Positions 1 through 8,382 of a DNA stretch of 64,000 nucleotides are shown here, one piece after another. The position numbers and the translations under genes are program-made. The stretch is from Chitinophaga pollutisoli (GTDB lineage: Bacteria; Bacteroidota; Bacteroidia; Chitinophagales; Chitinophagaceae). The DNA is taken from NCBI RefSeq assembly GCF_038396755.1, contig NZ_CP149822.1, positions 1,426,001 through 1,490,000 on the forward strand. Direction: 5' to 3'. The number at the start of each line of letters is the position of its first letter. Positions within the stretch are counted from its first letter, which is position 1. A model generated the notes under the pieces. The model was not told where the DNA came from. It was given only the letters and a program-made list of their open reading frames with translations, and did not search any database.

Positions 1-617
1 AAATCACCATGGAAAATATTAACACGGAAAGAATGACGCTGTATTACCAGGTTGACTATACGTTGACGCAGGTACCGGAAGACGCGGCCTACTTTCATGC
101 GCAATTCCGCCGCAACAATCCCGTGAAAGACGCTGAATTCACGCTGGCAGACGGAATTAAAGGGAAAGGGCACTACGTAGGCACCTACATGGCCTGGGGC
201 GTGAATAACAACGGCTGGTGGGGAGAGGGCGAGATTAAATTTTTCATGGACGGCGACAACAAGTTCCCGACCATTTGCGGCACCGGCACGGAAGATTACT
301 TCTGCGGGTCTTACAACTTCGACAACAAAGGCAAATACCAGGAATTCACGACCCCATACGCGGGATTGCACCAGGTTATCCGTCCGGATGGATTGTATAA
401 ATCGCAGCAGCGCTTCGGGCTGTACCGCTGGCATATTATGGACCCGGTGCGCTTCGACAAGGATTTGAAAATTACCATCCAGGACCTGGGCTGGCGCAGT
501 GGCGGGCGGTATCTCCCCCAGCAGTCGGACATCAGTTCGGTCGTGTTCTGGTACCAGCGCGAGCCGCATGCGCCATTCCCGAAGCTGCAGCCGAAAGACC
601 AGCTGGAAGTGAATTGA
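1..617 (+). CDS. GH172 / DUF2961 family glycoside hydrolase, C-terminal part (5' end outside window)
   Basis: The reading frame is open from the first bases of the window, so the start lies upstream; the ATG at 9 is internal. The visible ~204 residues carry the pattern of DUF2961 (now GH172): a YYQVDYTL strand, the AYFHAQFRR segment, GEGEIKFFMDGD, a GTGTEDYFCGSY stretch and a C-terminal QREPHAPFP. Known GH172 members include difructose-anhydride-forming enzymes and exo-D-arabinofuranosidases; which activity applies here cannot be told from the fragment. The gene ends 27 bp before an aldehyde dehydrogenase and appears to lead a sugar-oxidation operon, which favours release of a pentose such as D-arabinose (inference). 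Confidence 0.88.
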   Translation, partial: ITMENINTERMTLYYQVDYTLTQVPEDAAYFHAQFRRNNPVKDAEFTLADGIKGKGHYVGTYMAWGVNNNGWWGEGEIKFFMDGDNKFPTICGTGTEDYFCGSYNFDNKGKYQEFTTPYAGLHQVIRPDGLYKSQQRFGLYRWHIMDPVRFDKDLKITIQDLGWRSGGRYLPQQSDISSVVFWYQREPHAPFPKLQPKDQLEVN

Positions 618-644
618 TTTGACATCGCAAACAAAGTTGACATT

Positions 645-2195
645 ATGAATAATATTGGATTACAGTTGATAGGAAACGAATGGCGGGGTGAAGGCACCCC
701 AAGCTTCCGCGCCTGGGCCCCCCAGCAACAGCAATGGCTGCCGCAGGAATTCCGGGAAAGCACACCGGATGAGATCAGCCAGGCGGTAACGCTGGCGGAG
801 GAAGCGTTTCATGTTTACAAGAAAACCTCCGCCCGGGAGCGCGCCGCTTTCCTGAAGGCCATCGCCACCGGGCTGGAATCCCTCGGAGAAGGGCTCCTGA
901 ACACTGCATCAGAAGAAAGCGGCCTGCCGCTGGCGAGGCTGCAGGGCGAGCGCGACCGCACCACCAATCAGTTGCGGCTTTTCGCGGGCATGATCGAAGA
1001 GGGTTCGTGGGTCAATGCCCGCATCGACCGTGGCACGCCCGATATCCGGCAGATGCAGATCCCGCTTGGGCCGGTGGCCGTTTTCGGGGCGAGCAACTTC
1101 CCGCTGGCATTTTCCGTTGCCGGCGGCGATACCGCGGCAGCACTGGCCGCCGGCTGTCCCGTGATCTGCAAAGCCCATCCCGCACACCCGCACACCTCAC
1201 ACCTCGTGGCAGAAGTGATCCGCCAGGCTGCGCAATCCACCCGTATGCCCGAAGGCGTTTTCAGCCTGCTGCATGGCGCTACGGCAGACACCGGGCAGCG
1301 TATCGCGCAACATCCCCTGCTCCGCGCCATCGCGTTCACTGGGTCTTTCGGCGGCGGGAAAGCGCTTTACCAGACCGCTTCGCAACGGCCCGTGCCCATT
1401 CCCGTTTATGCGGAGATGGGCAGCGTGAATCCGGTTTTCGTATTACCCGAAATGTTACGCGTTAACGCGGAAGCTTTCGCCGCGCAATATCTCCAGTCGC
1501 TTACGCTCGGTGTGGGCCAGTTCTGCACCAATCCCGGCGTGCTGGTTGTTGCGGGCGACGCCGGTCCGCTGATGGCTGCCCTGCAGCAAGGGATCGCCCA
1601 GCTGAAGGCTGGCGTGATGCTTACGCCGGGCATCCTATCCGCTTACCAGTCAGGCTTGCAGCGGATGGCCGGGCAGGGCGCCCTGCCGGTAGGGAAAGCC
1701 CCGGAAGAAACCGGAAAAGCCGCGCCGGTCGTGATGCATACCGTATTCAGCAACGTTATCGGCAACCCGGCGATCCTGCATGAAGTGTTCGGCCCCGCCG
1801 GGTTGGTGGTGCAATGCAGCAACACCGATGAGCTGCACGCTTTTGCCGCCTCCCTGGAAGGCCAGCTGACCGCCACCATCCACGGCACACCCGCCGACCT
1901 CGAAGCGCATGCCGGGCTGGTGGATGTTCTACGCGAGAAAGCCGGCCGCCTCCTCGTCAACGGTTTCCCAACGGGCGTGGCGGTGAACCATGCGATGGTG
2001 CACGGCGGCCCCTGGCCCGCGGCAACGCCTGCTGCCGGTACGTCCGTGGGCACGGGGTCTATTTACCGTTTTACCCGGCCGGTATGCTTCCAGGATTTCC
2101 CGGAGGGCCTGCTGCCGGAAGCGCTCCGCAACGAAAACCCGCTCCGGATCTGGCGCCTGGCCAACGGAGACTGGTCGCGCGAGGCGCTTTCCTGA
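645..2195 (+). CDS. NADP-type aldehyde dehydrogenase, likely 2,5-dioxovalerate (alpha-ketoglutaric semialdehyde) dehydrogenase
   Basis: 516 residues, normal length for the ALDH superfamily. The active-site cysteine lies in GVGQFCTNPG and the general-base glutamate in YAEMGSVNPVF. The GQFCTNPG form and the long C-terminal part with HGGPWPAA are typical of the 2,5-dioxovalerate dehydrogenase (KGSADH) clade, which oxidises 2,5-dioxopentanoate to 2-oxoglutarate as the last step of non-phosphorylative pentose and hexarate pathways. No signal peptide is seen, so it should be cytoplasmic. It follows the GH172 gene by 27 bp and precedes the SDR by about 40 bp. The FAH-family dehydratase at the end of the operon would make its substrate. 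Confidence 0.9.
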   Translation: MNNIGLQLIGNEWRGEGTPSFRAWAPQQQQWLPQEFRESTPDEISQAVTLAEEAFHVYKKTSARERAAFLKAIATGLESLGEGLLNTASEESGLPLARLQGERDRTTNQLRLFAGMIEEGSWVNARIDRGTPDIRQMQIPLGPVAVFGASNFPLAFSVAGGDTAAALAAGCPVICKAHPAHPHTSHLVAEVIRQAAQSTRMPEGVFSLLHGATADTGQRIAQHPLLRAIAFTGSFGGGKALYQTASQRPVPIPVYAEMGSVNPVFVLPEMLRVNAEAFAAQYLQSLTLGVGQFCTNPGVLVVAGDAGPLMAALQQGIAQLKAGVMLTPGILSAYQSGLQRMAGQGALPVGKAPEETGKAAPVVMHTVFSNVIGNPAILHEVFGPAGLVVQCSNTDELHAFAASLEGQLTATIHGTPADLEAHAGLVDVLREKAGRLLVNGFPTGVAVNHAMVHGGPWPAATPAAGTSVGTGSIYRFTRPVCFQDFPEGLLPEALRNENPLRIWRLANGDWSREALS

Positions 2196-2234
2196 TGATC
2201 CCGATTTATTTACCAAACCCTCATACCACACGTT

Positions 2235-3029
2235 ATGGACCTTGGCTTACAGGACAAAATTATTATCGTAACCGGCGGCGCCAAAGGCATTGGCGCCGCC
2301 ATTTCCGCCGTACTGGCGCAGGAAGGCGCTGTGCCCGTCATCATCGGCCGGAGCGAAACCGACAACCTGCAGCATCTTTCCCAAATTCAATCCATGGGCG
2401 GCAAAGGCTGGCAGGTAGCCGCGGAACTTACGGACCCGGAAGCCTGCAAACGCGCCGTGGAAGCCGTTGCGAAAAAATTCGGGCGGATCGACGGGCTCGT
2501 GAACAATGCCGGCATCAACGACGGCGTAGGGCTTGCTTCCGGATCGTACGAAGGATTCATGCAATCGCTGCACCGTAACCTCGTCCATTATTACCTGATG
2601 GCGCACCATGCATTGCCTTTGCTGAAAGAAAGCCGCGGTTCCATCGTCAACATCAGTTCCAAAACCGCGGAAACCGGCCAGGGTAACACCTCTGCCTATG
2701 CGGCGGCCAACGGCGGCAGGAACGCCCTCACCCGCGAATGGGCGGTGGAACTGCTGCCCTGGAGCATCCGCGTCAACGCCATTATCGTCGCGGAATCCTG
2801 GACTCCGCTGTATGAAAACTGGATCAATACTTTCGAAGACAGGGAAACCAAACTCAAAGGCATCGTATCCCGCATACCGCTGGAAAACAGGATGACCACG
2901 CCGGAAGAGATCGCAGGAATGGCCGCGTTCCTGCTTTCCTCCCAATCCAGCCATACCACCGGTCAGCTCATTCACGTAGATGGCGGGTACGTCCATCTCG
3001 ACCGTGCATTACAATCTCCTCAACCTTAA
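2235..3029 (+). CDS. SDR-family oxidoreductase resembling L-fucose/D-arabinose dehydrogenase, with altered active-site lysine
   Basis: 264 residues with a classical SDR fold: nucleotide motif TGGAKGIG near residue 14, NNAG near residue 90, catalytic Ser in NISSKT and catalytic Tyr in SAYAAAN. The LTREWAVELLP and IRVNAIIVAE segments resemble the L-fucose dehydrogenase group. L-fucose and D-arabinose share configuration at C2-C4, so members of this group may oxidise either sugar to its lactone (family knowledge). Oddity: the YxxxK motif reads Y-A-A-A-N, so the lysine that lowers the tyrosine pKa is replaced by asparagine (codon AAC at 2709-2711). The frame is otherwise intact. Only 6 bp separate it from the dehydratase gene, so co-transcription is very likely. 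Confidence 0.85.
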   Translation: MDLGLQDKIIIVTGGAKGIGAAISAVLAQEGAVPVIIGRSETDNLQHLSQIQSMGGKGWQVAAELTDPEACKRAVEAVAKKFGRIDGLVNNAGINDGVGLASGSYEGFMQSLHRNLVHYYLMAHHALPLLKESRGSIVNISSKTAETGQGNTSAYAAANGGRNALTREWAVELLPWSIRVNAIIVAESWTPLYENWINTFEDRETKLKGIVSRIPLENRMTTPEEIAGMAAFLLSSQSSHTTGQLIHVDGGYVHLDRALQSPQP

Positions 3030-3035
3030 ATTCTC

Positions 3036-4643
3036 ATGCGCCAGCAAACACTCCAGATTCATCCCGCCGACAACGTCATCGTAGCCCTGCAAGACGTTCC
3101 CAAAGGTGCGGCGTTAAGCGGCGTCACCGCGCTCCGCGACGTGTCCGCCAAACATAAACTGACGACAACATTCATCCCCAAAGACGGCGACATCATTATG
3201 TACGGCGTGCTCGTAGGGCATGCCAACGAAGACCTCCCGGCCGGGGAACTCATCACCACCGCCAACATCCGCCACGCATCCGGCAATTTCGGTGTTCGCA
3301 CGGAGCGGCAAACCCAATGGAACCAACCGGATGTTGCGGCGTGGAAAGACCGCAGCTTCCTCGGGTACCACCGTACCGACGGCCGCGTAGGTACCGGCAA
3401 TTACTGGATCATCCTGCCGCTGGTGTTCTGCGAAAACAGGAACGTGCAGCTGTTACACGAAACGCTGATCAAAGGGCTCGGCTATCATAAAGGCAATCCC
3501 TACGAAACCCTCCTGCACGAAATGCTTCACGGCAACGCAGGCGCTTCCGCGCACAACGGCGTCAATTCCCAGCGCCCCTTCCCTAATATTACCGGGATCA
3601 AACTGCTGACGCACACGATGGGCTGCGGTGGAACGAAAGACGACACCCGCGCCCTTTGCGGACTGCTGGCCGGTTACGTGACGCACCCCAACGTTGCGGG
3701 CGCCACAGTGCTGAGCCTGGGTTGCCAGAATGCGCAGATCAGCATGCTGCGAGAAGAAATTGAAAAAAGATCGCCGGGATACGACCGTCCGCTCGCGATC
3801 CTCGAACAGCAACAGGAAGGAACGGAAAAGGCATTGATGGAACAGGCCATGCGCCAGACGTTCGACGGCCTCGCAAAAGCCAACGCACAGGAGCGCCAGC
3901 CCGCGCCGCTCAGCAAACTGATCGTGGGCATGGAGTGCGGCGGCAGCGACGGGTTTTCAGGCATTTCCGCCAATCCGGCCGTGGGCAAGGTGGCCGACAG
4001 GATCGTGGCGCTTGGGGGATCGGTGATTCTATCCGAATTCCCGGAACTATGCGGCGTAGAGCAGGAACTCAGCGACCGCTGCACCAGTATGGAACTGGCG
4101 GAGAAATATACCGGCCTGATGAAAACATACGCCAGCCGCGCGGAAGCCGTGGGCTCGGGGTTCGATTCCAATCCATCCGCCGGCAACATCCGCGACGGTC
4201 TTATTACCGACGCTATCAAATCCGCCGGTGCAGCAAGGAAAGGAGGCTCCTCCCCTGTTACCGACGTGATCGATTATCCCGGGTGGGTACAGCGGCCGGG
4301 GCTGGCATTGCTCTGCACGCCCGGCAGCGATGTGGAATCCACCACGGCTGAAGTGGGCGCGCATGCGAACGTGGTGCTTTTTACCACCGGGCTTGGTACA
4401 CCTACCGGCAACCCGGTAACGCCGGTTTTGAAGCTGTCCACCAATTCGCGCCTGGCGGCTAAAATGCCGGATATCATCGACCTCGATACCGGGCCGGTCA
4501 TCAATGGCGACGAAACCCTCGACCAGGCGGCCGACCGGATCATGGAGCTGCTCATATATTCCGCCAGCGGCCATTACACCGCCAAAGCGCAGGTTTTGGA
4601 ACAGGATGACTTCATCCCCTGGAAACGCGGCGTTTCCCTTTAA
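3036..4643 (+). CDS. UxaA-family sugar acid dehydratase (altronate/galactarate dehydratase type)
   Basis: 535 residues, slightly longer than altronate dehydratase. The first ~100 residues form a SAF-type domain (IHPADNVIVALQDVPKGAAL), followed by the large UxaA/GarD domain with HTMGCGGTKDDTRAL, LSLGCQNAQI and GMECGGSDGFSGISANPAVG; the conserved cysteines and glycines belong to the iron-dependent catalytic region. Family members remove water from C2/C3 of aldonic or aldaric acids to give 2-keto-3-deoxy acids. In this operon, between a sugar dehydrogenase and a keto-deoxy-acid dehydratase, the likely substrate is a pentonate such as D-arabinonate (inference); the exact sugar acid is not determined by sequence. 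Confidence 0.88.
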   Translation: MRQQTLQIHPADNVIVALQDVPKGAALSGVTALRDVSAKHKLTTTFIPKDGDIIMYGVLVGHANEDLPAGELITTANIRHASGNFGVRTERQTQWNQPDVAAWKDRSFLGYHRTDGRVGTGNYWIILPLVFCENRNVQLLHETLIKGLGYHKGNPYETLLHEMLHGNAGASAHNGVNSQRPFPNITGIKLLTHTMGCGGTKDDTRALCGLLAGYVTHPNVAGATVLSLGCQNAQISMLREEIEKRSPGYDRPLAILEQQQEGTEKALMEQAMRQTFDGLAKANAQERQPAPLSKLIVGMECGGSDGFSGISANPAVGKVADRIVALGGSVILSEFPELCGVEQELSDRCTSMELAEKYTGLMKTYASRAEAVGSGFDSNPSAGNIRDGLITDAIKSAGAARKGGSSPVTDVIDYPGWVQRPGLALLCTPGSDVESTTAEVGAHANVVLFTTGLGTPTGNPVTPVLKLSTNSRLAAKMPDIIDLDTGPVINGDETLDQAADRIMELLIYSASGHYTAKAQVLEQDDFIPWKRGVSL

Positions 4644-4659
4644 CCTATAATCTAACCTT

Positions 4660-5883
4660 ATGAAACCATTCTTCATGGCATGCTTACTTACCGCCGGGAT
4701 CGCAGGCTGCCAGCCTTCTCCCGGCGACTCATCCGGAAAGCCCTCCAACTTCGGCGAAGACGCCGCTTTCCTCCGGCAGCATCTCAAAAACGTGGTGGTA
4801 CTGCAACTCCCGGGCGACAGCAGCCGCGTGCTCGTTACCGGCGATTACCAGGCGCGTGTGATGACCAGTTCCGCAAACGGCGATACCGGCAACAGTTTCG
4901 GCTGGATCAATTACGACCTGGTGGCTTCCGGCAAGCTGGCGCCGCACATCAACGCCTTCGGCGGGGAAGAGCGCTTCTGGCTCGGGCCCGAAGGCGGCCA
5001 ATACGCGCTGTTCTTCCCTCCAGGGAAGCCCTACACGTTCGACAACTGGCAAACGCCCGGGCTCATCGATACCGCACATTACGAAGTTCGGTCGGAAACG
5101 CCCGGCGAAGTATCGTACGCCTATGCCGGCAGCATTCAAAACCATGCGGGCTATACTTTTCACCTCGGAGTAGAGCGCACCATCCGCCTCCTCGACCGTC
5201 AGCACACCGGCGAAAGGCTTGGGTTCATCATACCTGACGGGCTGCGCAGCGTAGCGTATGAAACGGAAAACGTCATCACCAACGCAGGCGACAGCGCATG
5301 GCAGGAACAATCCGGACTCCCGAGCATCTGGCTGCTGGGCATGTTCAAACCTTCGGACCAGACGGCCGTGATTGCGCCTTTCCAGCCCGGCGCCGATGCG
5401 CGCGGCCAGATCACCGACGATTACTTCGGGAAAATACCCGTCCGCAACCTGCAGGTGAGCGACAGCGTGCTGCTCTTCCGTGCCGACGGGAATGCCCGCG
5501 GCAAGCTGGGCATCGCACCCGGCATCGCGAAACCGGGTGCGGGCAGCATCGACCTCGCCAACAATTCCATCACCGTGCTCCTTTACACGGTGGAACCGGA
5601 AGGGAAATATGTGAATTCGAAGTGGGAAGACCAGGCAGAACCTTACAAAGGCGATGCCGTGAACTGTTACAATGACGGTCCGTTGGAAGACGGCACGCAG
5701 ATGGGACCATTCTATGAAGTGGAATCGTCTTCCGACGCGCGGGCGCTGAAGCCCGGGGAATCGCTGCGGTACCGGCAGGTCACGATGCACTTCGAAGGCG
5801 AGCCTCCGGCACTGCAAGCCCTCGCATCCCAATTGTGGCAACTTCCGCTGGATTCCGTCCGGCAATTCCTTCAACAAAAATAA
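4660..5883 (+). CDS. Secreted lipoprotein, galactose-mutarotase-like (possibly DUF6786)
   Basis: 407 residues starting with a lipoprotein signal (hydrophobic stretch then AGC lipobox near residue 16). The body is beta-rich, with [39 protein letters not shown] and [23 protein letters not shown]. This is the look of a family of Bacteroidota lipoproteins related to aldose-epimerase folds; I believe it corresponds to DUF6786, but that is recollection. It sits 16 bp after the dehydratase and 7 bp before the FAH-family gene, so it is part of the operon. A role in handling the released sugar, for example mutarotation, would fit but is inference. No lactonase is otherwise visible in the operon. Confidence 0.7.
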   Translation: MKPFFMACLLTAGIAGCQPSPGDSSGKPSNFGEDAAFLRQHLKNVVVLQLPGDSSRVLVTGDYQARVMTSSANGDTGNSFGWINYDLVASGKLAPHINAFGGEERFWLGPEGGQYALFFPPGKPYTFDNWQTPGLIDTAHYEVRSETPGEVSYAYAGSIQNHAGYTFHLGVERTIRLLDRQHTGERLGFIIPDGLRSVAYETENVITNAGDSAWQEQSGLPSIWLLGMFKPSDQTAVIAPFQPGADARGQITDDYFGKIPVRNLQVSDSVLLFRADGNARGKLGIAPGIAKPGAGSIDLANNSITVLLYTVEPEGKYVNSKWEDQAEPYKGDAVNCYNDGPLEDGTQMGPFYEVESSSDARALKPGESLRYRQVTMHFEGEPPALQALASQLWQLPLDSVRQFLQQK

Positions 5884-5890
5884 TCCCGAC

Positions 5891-6748
5891 ATGAACTGTT
5901 TCCGCATTTATAAAACATCCAAAGGCATCATTGTACAGCATGAAGCCGGCTATTATGCAGGCACATCCGGCTGGAATGAATTCGTGAACCGAAAGGGCTT
6001 GTACGCCGCCATCTTATCCGAAATCCCTTCCATGCAACCATTGGCGAAGCATGATGCGGAAGAAGCGATCGCCAGGGGGCTGGAAGCGCCTATTTCCACC
6101 CAGGAAGTATGGGCGGCGGGCGTTACCTATTACAGGAGCCGCACGGCGCGGATGGAAGAATCCGAGGATTCGGGAGGCGCCACCTTCTACGATAAAGTGT
6201 ATGTCGCAGAAAGGCCTGAACTGTTCTTCAAAGCCACGCCCAACCGCGTCTCGGGCCACGGGCAGGTCGTATATATCCGCAGCGATTCGAAGTGGGATGT
6301 TCCCGAACCGGAACTGACGCTTTTCATCTCTTCGCATGGCACCATCGAAGGGTATACCATCGGCAACGATATGAGCTCCCGCAGCATCGAAGGGGAAAAC
6401 CCGCTGTACCTGCCGCAGGCGAAAGTCTATGAAAAATGCGCCGGCCTCGGCCCCTGCCTGCTCGTTCCGGAAGCACCCATCCCGCAAGACACCGTTATCA
6501 GCATGTCCATCTTCCGCGAAGGAACGATCCGGTATAACGACAGCGTGCCCATCAGCCAGATGAAACGCGGACATGCGGAACTGGTCGGATTCCTGTTCCG
6601 CGGCTGCGCCTTCCCCGACGGTTGTTTCCTGATGACCGGCACCTGCCTCGTGCCCGACAATAACTTCACGCTGCAAGACAACGACCGCGTAGAAATCAGC
6701 ATCGACCACATCGGCACCTTGATCAACGAAGTGCAAACCCTTCGCTGA
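5891..6748 (+). CDS. Fumarylacetoacetate hydrolase-family dehydratase, likely 2-keto-3-deoxy-D-arabinonate dehydratase type
   Basis: 285 residues. The C-terminal FAH fold carries the metal-binding acidic residues in [12 protein letters not shown] and the segment [26 protein letters not shown], which is characteristic of 2-keto-3-deoxy-arabinonate dehydratases (KdaD / AraD1-like). These convert 2-keto-3-deoxy-pentonate to 2,5-dioxopentanoate, the substrate of the aldehyde dehydrogenase encoded at the start of the operon. It is the last gene of the operon and is followed by a strong 12-bp hairpin. No signal peptide, so cytoplasmic. An alternative is a hydrolase acting on 2,4-diketo-3-deoxy acids, but the PLYLPQAK motif argues for the dehydratase. 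Confidence 0.85.
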   Translation: MNCFRIYKTSKGIIVQHEAGYYAGTSGWNEFVNRKGLYAAILSEIPSMQPLAKHDAEEAIARGLEAPISTQEVWAAGVTYYRSRTARMEESEDSGGATFYDKVYVAERPELFFKATPNRVSGHGQVVYIRSDSKWDVPEPELTLFISSHGTIEGYTIGNDMSSRSIEGENPLYLPQAKVYEKCAGLGPCLLVPEAPIPQDTVISMSIFREGTIRYNDSVPISQMKRGHAELVGFLFRGCAFPDGCFLMTGTCLVPDNNFTLQDNDRVEISIDHIGTLINEVQTLR

Positions 6749-6771
6749 TCCTGCACAACCAACTCCATACA

Positions 6772-6798
6772 GCAAAGCCGCGGATCCCGCGGCTTTGC
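6772..6798 (+). terminator. Perfect 12-bp hairpin after the sugar-oxidation operon
   Basis: Stem 6772-6783 pairs exactly with 6787-6798 around a 3-base loop, 23 bp after the stop of the FAH-family gene. It is GC-rich like an intrinsic terminator but is followed by an A-rich rather than a T-rich tract, so it may be a processed 3' end or a weak terminator. Confidence 0.5.
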
Positions 6799-6828
6799 AT
6801 CAAACAAAAAAACCAAATCACCAACCGG

Positions 6829-7014
6829 TCAGTACACGTACGCCGGCGGGGTGATACCCTGGCACCGCAGGTACACAGTCACCTGCCCCTGTGGTGCGTA
6901 ATATGGTGTTGCGGAGATCTCCTCCGGGGCAGTTCCCCGTTGGTGCTCCTTCCCCGGCACGCCGCCGCTTGGCAGCAGCGACGGAAAAACAATGCGGTAG
7001 TATCCTTTGATAAA
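6829..7014 (-). pseudogene. Orphan C-terminal gene fragment
   Basis: Reading leftwards from 7014 there is an open stretch of about 61 codons ending in TGA at 6829-6831, bounded upstream by an in-frame TAA (7015-7017) with no start codon nearby. It begins FIKGYYRIVFPSLLPSGG and ends TVYLRCQGITPPAYVY. The composition (aromatic-rich strands, PPAYVY end) looks like the C-terminus of a real secreted or surface protein rather than random sequence. I do not recognise the family. With no start and no upstream part it is read as a remnant of a deleted gene. It occupies most of the 357-bp gap between the FAH-family gene and the GAF gene. Confidence 0.45.
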
Positions 7015-7105
7015 TTACTGCAGGACGGTGACATCCCTATGTCAGGAGCCTCCTTGGATTTGTGCGACAAACGTTATAATTTGGGGAAAATTGGAAACCT
7101 TTTTC

Positions 7106-7825
7106 ATGCTACTTAACCATCTCGACATTCAATTCCGCTATCCCATCGAAGGATTCCCCACAGAACTGACACTCACTGCACGCGTTACCTGGAACACAAG
7201 CCAACACTGCTATTTACTGAGCAATATCCGTCTGCCCGGAAGCGCCGGCAGCCCGGTCATCCCTGCTACCCAGCTGCGCAAGCAATGCGACAAATGGGTG
7301 CATCCCGACAGCGACCGTGCCTCCGTGCTCACCGAATCCGCAGGAGCCGCCATCGAAGCCGCGGAAGCCGGGAAACTGGCGCACCTGAACGACAGCTGCC
7401 CCCAACTCGGCTTTTACCTCGACAAGGCCATGGAAACCGCCAAAGCGGACTTCGGGAACATCCAGTTGTTCAACCCCGCTTACCGGTCGCTGACGATCGT
7501 TACGCAAAGGGGCTTCAACCGTGACTTCCTGGCGCATTTCAAGGTGGTAACGGCCGCGGACAATTCCGCCTGCGGCCAGGCTCTCAGAACGGGCGAACCT
7601 TACATCATTGCAGATATAGCCCAGTCGCAGAGCTTCGCGCCGCACCGGCACATCGCGGAGCAAGCGGGCTACCGGTCGGTTATCTCCACGCCGGTGGTGG
7701 CGGGCAACCGGTTCATCGGCATGCTCTCCACCCATTCCAGCCAACCGAATTGGCAATGGAACCTCCGCGAACAACGGGAAATCGCTTCCGACCTGGGCCT
7801 TTGCCTCGAAGGAAGGATCCCCTAA
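7106..7825 (+). CDS. GAF-domain protein
   Basis: The ATG at 7106 (MLLNHLDIQF) gives 239 residues; an ATG at 7007 would add an unlikely cysteine-rich stretch. The C-terminal ~150 residues form a GAF domain: AKADFGNIQLFNP, LTIVTQRGFNRDFLAHF, CGQALRTGEPYIIADI and GYRSVISTPVVAGNRFIGMLSTH. The N-terminal ~80 residues have no domain I recognise. No output domain such as kinase, GGDEF or HTH is present, so it is probably a stand-alone small-molecule or redox sensor partner; stand-alone GAF proteins of this form are common in Chitinophagaceae and often sit near histidine kinases. Its target is unknown. Confidence 0.8.
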   Translation: MLLNHLDIQFRYPIEGFPTELTLTARVTWNTSQHCYLLSNIRLPGSAGSPVIPATQLRKQCDKWVHPDSDRASVLTESAGAAIEAAEAGKLAHLNDSCPQLGFYLDKAMETAKADFGNIQLFNPAYRSLTIVTQRGFNRDFLAHFKVVTAADNSACGQALRTGEPYIIADIAQSQSFAPHRHIAEQAGYRSVISTPVVAGNRFIGMLSTHSSQPNWQWNLREQREIASDLGLCLEGRIP

Positions 7826-7828
7826 GCC

Positions 7829-8206
7829 TCAGGTACTTTCCAGTAAGTACACGATCAGCAGCACACTCACCAGGAAAATAAAACAGGTCAGCCCCGTCAG
7901 CAGGCCGGAAGAATGGCCATAAGTCCCCTCGTTCAGCTGCTTCTCGATATTCCGGTAGCGGAACCATGAAAAAATCACTGTGGCCGCCCCTACCGCCACG
8001 AGCGTGATGCCCGCCACGGCCGAAAGCCCGGGAGATTTCACCACAAGATCCTTTCCCAGCATGAGCGAAAACTGTTTCACGAAAAGTGAAAACTTCACGA
8101 CCACGAATCCGAACGCCATGATCCCGATGCTGGTACGCACCCATGCCAGGAAAGTACGCTCGTTGGCGAGATGGTCGTTGGGCCCGCCGAATTTCTTAGG
8201 TTCCAT
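7829..8206 (-). CDS. DUF202 / YidH-family small membrane protein
   Basis: 125 residues with the DUF202 signature near the N-terminus (NDHLANERTFLAWVRTSIGIMAFGFVVVKF) and three hydrophobic segments, at about residues 24-44, 62-83 and 101-121. Family members are small inner-membrane proteins of unknown function. It is convergent with the GAF gene, whose stop lies 3 bp away, and divergent from the caspase gene. No terminator hairpin separates the two convergent genes. Confidence 0.88.
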   Translation of the reverse strand: MEPKKFGGPNDHLANERTFLAWVRTSIGIMAFGFVVVKFSLFVKQFSLMLGKDLVVKSPGLSAVAGITLVAVGAATVIFSWFRYRNIEKQLNEGTYGHSSGLLTGLTCFIFLVSVLLIVYLLEST

Positions 8207-8382
8207 AGTCGGTATTTAAAGGGTATGCAAGTATTTAAAGTTACGAAAATACGTCCGTCAATACCGGGGTGCGGCGGACCAGGCCGACGGGTCTTTCGCC
8301 CGGCGGCTTACGCGGCGGAAAATTTATTGCCTTATCCGTTCCAAATCAGTAAATTCGGTCTATAACCTCAAACCTCTCCACG

